Assembly: GCA_964514385.1 (NCBI GenBank)
Contig: CAZEQJ010000001.1
Span: 186,001-250,000 of the forward strand
Reading direction: 5' to 3'
Source of the DNA: CAZEQJ01 sp964514385
Lineage (GTDB): Bacteria > Bacteroidota > Bacteroidia > Cytophagales > Cyclobacteriaceae
Length of the DNA: 64,000 nt
Positions within the stretch are counted from its first letter, which is position 1. Every line of letters begins with the position of its first letter. The notes below the pieces were generated by a model. That model was not told where the DNA came from. It saw only the letters and a list, made by a program, of their open reading frames with translations, and made no database searches. Both the position numbers and the translations under genes were made by a program. Of this stretch, positions 60,513 to 64,000 are shown piece by piece.

Positions 60513-60674
60513 TCAACGGGAAGATATCAGCAGCATACCAAAGGCAATGACCATCATCCAGACAACATATTGGGTGATGCGTTTGATCTGTACTATGCCC
60601 AGTTCCATTAGGACACATATTACAACGATGATTACCGACAGTAGCTTTAGCAGGTTTCTGGTTTTGTTGCTCAT
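60513..60674 (-). CDS. Two-helix small membrane protein, 53 residues
   Basis: MSNKTRNLLKLLSVIIVVI begins a reading frame of 53 codons. Helix one is LLSVIIVVICVLMELGIV (~11-28), a short basic loop (QIKRITQ) follows, and helix two is YVVWMMVIAFGMLLI (~36-50), ending SSR. A basic N-terminus precedes the first helix. It fills the 226-base gap between the secreted protein and threonylcarbamoyl-AMP synthase. The pattern is that of a real small protein rather than chance, but I know no family for it. Confidence 0.6.
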   Translation of the reverse strand: MSNKTRNLLKLLSVIIVVICVLMELGIVQIKRITQYVVWMMVIAFGMLLISSR

Positions 60675-60735
60675 GGCGTAAAAATTTTTTTAAATATATC
60701 ACATTTTTCAGGGCAGTGGAAGGAAGCAGAAAAAA

Positions 60736-61698
60736 ATGACGGGCATAGACATCAAAACAGCTGCATATTGGCTCAGAAAAGGTGAGGTAGTCGGTATACC
60801 GACAGAAACAGTTTATGGCCTTGCCGCTGATGCCACCAATGAAAATGCAATAAAAAAAATATTTGAAGTCAAAAAAAGACCTTCCTTCGATCCCCTTATT
60901 GTGCATGTAGGCTCAGCCGATATGGTAGAAACAATTGCTGATAACCTGCCTGATATGTTTTATCTGCTTGCTGAAAAATACTGCCCCGGCCCTATCACCT
61001 TTGTACTCAACAAAAAGCCACATATTTCCGGTCTGATAACCGCCGGACTTGATACAGTAGCAATAAGGATTCCGGCTCATCCACTTACACAAAAGCTGCT
61101 TCAGGAAATCGATTTTCCCCTCGTAGCGCCGAGTGCCAATCCCTTTGGGTATGTAAGTCCTACCGAGGCAATCCATGTTGAAAAACAACTGGGAGAAAAG
61201 ATACCCTATATTCTGGATGGGGGAAGATGTGGAATAGGCCTGGAGTCAACCATAGTCAATCTTACTTCTGTTCCGCCTGCCATACTCCGCAACGGCGCCA
61301 TCGATTTCGCTGAATTGAAACAGGTTATACCTTCCATTATTACAGCACCCGCAATCCGGGAAGAGAACCCGATTGCACCGGGAATGTTAAAATCACATTA
61401 TGCGCCATCCGTACCCGTAGTAATCGGAGATATTCCCTCTTTGATAAAGCAATATAAAAATAAAAAAGTCGGTGTCTTATCTTATCGGACAGACTATCGT
61501 GATTTAGGGTTTGAAGGGCCTCAGCTGATCCTGTCATCTGAAGGAAATTTAAATGAAGCGGCAAAAAATCTGTATGCATCATTAAGAAATCTCGACATTA
61601 GTGAAATATCCATAATTATTTCCGAATTTGTGCCTGACTACGGCATTGGTGTTGCCATCAATGACCGGTTGCGTAAAGCATCTAACCAAAACAAGTAA
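60736..61698 (+). CDS. tsaC: L-threonylcarbamoyladenylate synthase (Sua5 type, two domains)
   Basis: 320 residues. The YrdC-like domain (~1-205) has KGEVVGIPTETVYGLAADA, KIFEVKKRPSFDPLIVHV and VAPSANPFGYVSPTEA; ESTIVNL and ILRNGAI are also typical. A Sua5 C-terminal domain follows after a linker (PGMLKSHYAPSVPV at ~220). It makes threonylcarbamoyl-AMP from threonine, bicarbonate and ATP for the t6A modification of ANN-decoding tRNAs. It lies 5 bp before pgk. Confidence 0.93.
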   Translation: MTGIDIKTAAYWLRKGEVVGIPTETVYGLAADATNENAIKKIFEVKKRPSFDPLIVHVGSADMVETIADNLPDMFYLLAEKYCPGPITFVLNKKPHISGLITAGLDTVAIRIPAHPLTQKLLQEIDFPLVAPSANPFGYVSPTEAIHVEKQLGEKIPYILDGGRCGIGLESTIVNLTSVPPAILRNGAIDFAELKQVIPSIITAPAIREENPIAPGMLKSHYAPSVPVVIGDIPSLIKQYKNKKVGVLSYRTDYRDLGFEGPQLILSSEGNLNEAAKNLYASLRNLDISEISIIISEFVPDYGIGVAINDRLRKASNQNK

Positions 61699-61703
61699 TA
61701 AAT

Positions 61704-62891
61704 ATGAAAACGGTAGATTCTATTGACTTCAAAGACAAAAAAGCACTTGTCCGTGTGGATTTTAACGTGCCTTTAAATAAGGACTTCAAAATAACCGATG
61801 ACACGCGGATAAGAGCAGCTATACCAACGATTAAAAAGATCCTGAATGATGGCGGTTCGGCAATACTTATGTCTCATCTGGGCAGACCAAAGGATGGCCC
61901 TGAAGATAAGTTTTCTTTACGCCACATCGTAGACCATCTTTCAGAAAGTCTTGGTGCTACTGTGCACTTTGCAAACGATTGTATTGGTGAAGAAGCAGTT
62001 AACAAATCGAGAGCTTTAAAGCCTGGTGAAGTACTGCTTCTCGAAAACACACGATTTTACAAGGAAGAAACCAAAGGCGATGAGGTCTTCAGCCAGAAAT
62101 TAGCTAACCTTGGTGATGTGTATATCAATGACGCCTTCGGGACAGCTCACCGTGCCCATGCCTCTACTACAGTAGCTGCCCGTTTTTTTGAAGAAAAAGG
62201 ATGTGGTTACATTATGCAGGCCGAGCTTGAAAACGCTAAAAAAGTACTCGATAATGCAGCCAGACCTTTTGTAGCTATCATGGGGGGAGCCAAGATATCG
62301 GATAAGATTTTAATTATTGAGCGATTGCTAGACAAGGTCGATACGCTAATAATCGGAGGCGGCATGAGTTACACCTTTTTCAAAGCAATGGGTGGCCAGA
62401 CAGGGAAATCGCTCGTAGAAGAAGAGAAGCTTGATCTTGCTAACGAGCTGATCAGAAAAGCAAAAGAAAAAGGTGTAAACCTTGAATTGCCAATAGACAG
62501 CATCGTTGCCAGTGAATTCAGTAACGACGCCGATACTCAGACTTCGGTAAATAATGCTATTCCAGAAGGCTGGATGGGTCTTGATATTGGGCCTCAAGCC
62601 GTAGAAGTATTCAGTAATATAGTCAAAGAGGCAAAAACTATATTATGGAATGGCCCTATGGGAGTTTTTGAGATGGAAAAGTTTGCAAATGGCACCAAAG
62701 CCATTGCCGATGCTGTAGTAAAAGCTACGGAAAACGGGGGTTTTTCATTAATTGGCGGAGGCGACTCTGCCGCAGCTGTCAATACCATGGGATATGGTGA
62801 CCGTGTATCCTTTGTATCGACAGGAGGAGGTGCGTTGCTCGAATATATGGAGGGCAAAGTATTACCCGGTGTGGCTGCTTTAGAAGAATAA
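61704..62891 (+). CDS. pgk: Phosphoglycerate kinase
   Basis: 395 residues, complete. KKALVRVDFNVPLN and LMSHLGRPKDGP (substrate arginines), LLLENTRFYKEE, NDAFGTAHRAHAST, AIMGGAKISDKI, LWNGPMGVFE and GGGDSAAAV (nucleotide loop) are all present in the usual order. It transfers phosphate between 1,3-bisphosphoglycerate and ADP. It follows the tRNA-modification gene closely, probably in one transcript. Convergent with recQ and separated by a shared hairpin. Confidence 0.97.
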   Translation: MKTVDSIDFKDKKALVRVDFNVPLNKDFKITDDTRIRAAIPTIKKILNDGGSAILMSHLGRPKDGPEDKFSLRHIVDHLSESLGATVHFANDCIGEEAVNKSRALKPGEVLLLENTRFYKEETKGDEVFSQKLANLGDVYINDAFGTAHRAHASTTVAARFFEEKGCGYIMQAELENAKKVLDNAARPFVAIMGGAKISDKILIIERLLDKVDTLIIGGGMSYTFFKAMGGQTGKSLVEEEKLDLANELIRKAKEKGVNLELPIDSIVASEFSNDADTQTSVNNAIPEGWMGLDIGPQAVEVFSNIVKEAKTILWNGPMGVFEMEKFANGTKAIADAVVKATENGGFSLIGGGDSAAAVNTMGYGDRVSFVSTGGGALLEYMEGKVLPGVAALEE

Positions 62892-62897
62892 TAATGC

Positions 62898-62918
62898 GCT
62901 GCGGGCTACGCCCGCAGC
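62898..62918. terminator. Shared GC-rich hairpin between pgk and recQ
   Basis: Nine perfect pairs GCTGCGGGC/GCCCGCAGC around a TAC loop. It starts 6 bases after the pgk stop and includes the recQ stop codon. There is no T-run on either side, so it may slow polymerase or end both transcripts rather than be a classical terminator. Confidence 0.6.
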
Positions 62919-64000
62919 TTATCTCCCTCTCTTATGATTTTACCTCTCTCCAGCAATCGCCGGAGGTGAAATGATACTTCTTTCTCATGACCGGCAAAAT
63001 GCTCTAGTAGCGAAGAGACCGAATGAGACTCCGATTGTATAAGTTGAATGATATTCTCCTCGTTTACCTCAGGTTTATTTTTTTCCGCTTTGCAGTTGTC
63101 GCAATAGCCACAAACTTCCTGTTTCTCTTCACCAAAATATGCGAGCAAATATTGCACACGACAGGATGTTGTTAAAGGGCAATACTCAATAACCTTTTGG
63201 GCTTTCGCAAGAGCCAACTCCCTGCGTTGCCGTATGAGGTTTGCTTCAATAGGAAGATGTGTGGCTTCATAGCGCTGATTAATAAATGTAACTGTAGGCT
63301 GGTCAAATACCGGTTCATAAATGGCAACCTCCTCCTTATTCAGCTGTGTAAGATGCTTTTTTACCTGATTGACGTGTACCCCTGCATGTTTGGCGATAGC
63401 AAACTCATCTACAGAAACAAAATCGTGATAAAGATCGCCACCATAAAGTCTTAGCATCGTTTTTATCAAAACCTCCATTCCCCGGTGAAAAAGCTCATAT
63501 TCATATACTTTTTCATGAGGAATAGCAAACATAAACCTGGACCTGCGACCAAACCCTTCATTTAAAAAAATCACCCCCTGATCATGGAGTTTTTTGAGCA
63601 CATAATACGTTTGGGACACATCGAGCTTATAGACCCCGGCAAAAGCAGGAACATCCAACGGGTAGGCATCCTTCCCCTGAACCCCGGTAGCTACTTTCAG
63701 ATAATTGCCAAGGCACTGGTATACATGTCTGATCTCATCCATAGAAGGATTTGCACGATTAATCCTATCGTTAAGCTGTTTCAGATCAGTCTGGTTATAT
63801 AAAATGAAGGCAAAGGCTGTTTTTTCATCTCTACCGGCACGTCCGGCCTCCTGATAATAATCTTCCAGCGTTTCAGGCAGATCCACATGTATAACCATAC
63901 GTACATCTGGCTTGTCAATACCCATTCCAAAAGCATTTGTGGCCACCATCACCTGTACTTTGCTCTGGATCCACATATTCTGTTGCTTCTCACGGCTGGT
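62906..64000 (-). CDS. recQ: ATP-dependent DNA helicase RecQ, C-terminal part (5' end outside window)
   Basis: The frame is open to the window edge (codons TSREKQQN precede the first Met), so the gene continues beyond 64000; 364 residues are here. Helicase motifs V and VI are visible: VMVATNAFGMGIDKPDVR and DLPETLEDYYQEAGRAGRD. The zinc-binding region follows (CRVQYLLAYFGEEKQEVCGYCDNC), then a winged-helix-like RQC segment. There is no HRDC domain; the protein ends soon after LLERGKIIREGDKLRA. RecQ unwinds DNA during recombination repair and replication restart. Confidence 0.95.
   Translation of the reverse strand, partial: TSREKQQNMWIQSKVQVMVATNAFGMGIDKPDVRMVIHVDLPETLEDYYQEAGRAGRDEKTAFAFILYNQTDLKQLNDRINRANPSMDEIRHVYQCLGNYLKVATGVQGKDAYPLDVPAFAGVYKLDVSQTYYVLKKLHDQGVIFLNEGFGRRSRFMFAIPHEKVYEYELFHRGMEVLIKTMLRLYGGDLYHDFVSVDEFAIAKHAGVHVNQVKKHLTQLNKEEVAIYEPVFDQPTVTFINQRYEATHLPIEANLIRQRRELALAKAQKVIEYCPLTTSCRVQYLLAYFGEEKQEVCGYCDNCKAEKNKPEVNEENIIQLIQSESHSVSSLLEHFAGHEKEVSFHLRRLLERGKIIREGDKLRA

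Noticed and set aside
60481..60906. 141-codon minus-strand frame across the end of the small secreted protein and the start of threonylcarbamoyl-AMP synthase
   Set aside because: It covers well-supported coding starts on the other strand, and a different minus frame (60513-60674) gives a convincing membrane protein.
1..64000. CRISPR arrays, tRNA genes, transposases, phage or toxin-antitoxin genes
   Set aside because: None found on either strand on reading; the window is ordinary chromosomal coding sequence.

Overview
The window reads as chromosomal DNA of a Bacteroidota bacterium, most likely order Cytophagales (marine Marivirga/Fulvivirga/Roseivirga-like; the genus is inference). Supporting signs are a moderate-to-low G+C, outer-membrane TonB/PorP/OmpA proteins, a type IX secretion (T9SS) type B sorting domain, Alternative Complex III, DUF1573 proteins, and promoters of the Bacteroidota form TTTG-N19-TAnnTTTG. 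I see no tRNA, rRNA, IS element, CRISPR array or phage gene. Almost every base is coding and many genes overlap.

Layout. 1-6.2 kb (+): end of a DUF2064 protein, a TonB-dependent receptor translationally coupled to a Tat-type nucleoside hydrolase, then an M28 metallopeptidase. 6.2-11.1 kb (-): hisA and hisH (without the rest of the his operon), phenylalanine 4-hydroxylase, a DUF1573 protein and an unusual pyruvate kinase. 11.3-13.1 kb (+): two small unknown proteins and trpS.

13.1-36.4 kb (-) is the centrepiece: about 19 genes in one direction. actABCDEF (Alternative Complex III, quinol:cytochrome c oxidoreductase) come first, then ctaC, ctaD, ctaA, ctaB, two subunit III genes and subunit IV (an aa3-type oxidase plus heme A synthesis). 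After an internal terminator come a copper-motif-less SCO-like protein, DUF420, a small CxxC membrane protein and DUF983. The run ends with a 1195-residue multi-pass sensor kinase and a 1077-residue outer-membrane protein. A consensus promoter lies in front of actA. Electrons would flow from menaquinol through ACIII cytochromes to the CuA subunit and oxygen.

36.6-45 kb: an OmpA protein (+); an Hsp20-like protein, hslV, pdhC and a large outer-membrane protein with HExxH, propeller and barrel domains (-); then, 3 bp away and divergent, an SRAP-family protein that has lost all four catalytic residues, followed by fabH, an unknown protein and a small outer-membrane barrel (+). 46.8-50.6 kb: a CrtC-type lipocalin lipoprotein (-), and a glycerol-3-phosphate acyltransferase-like gene overlapping gpsA (+), pointing to phospholipid synthesis.

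50.6-59.4 kb is a T9SS surface module: a PorE-like TPR/propeller/OmpA protein and PorP/SprF (-), divergent from a 1689-residue secreted protein with a duplicated propeller-PKD unit and a type B (CHU_C) sorting domain (+). 59.4-64 kb: yaaA, a small secreted protein, a 53-residue membrane protein (-), threonylcarbamoyl-AMP synthase, pgk, and the C-terminal part of recQ (-) running off the end.

The best candidates for something undescribed are the active-site-less SRAP protein, the kinase and outer-membrane pair at the end of the respiratory operon, the SCO-like protein without copper ligands, and the HExxH-propeller-barrel protein. All assignments are by eye from sequence and remembered family motifs; no search was run.
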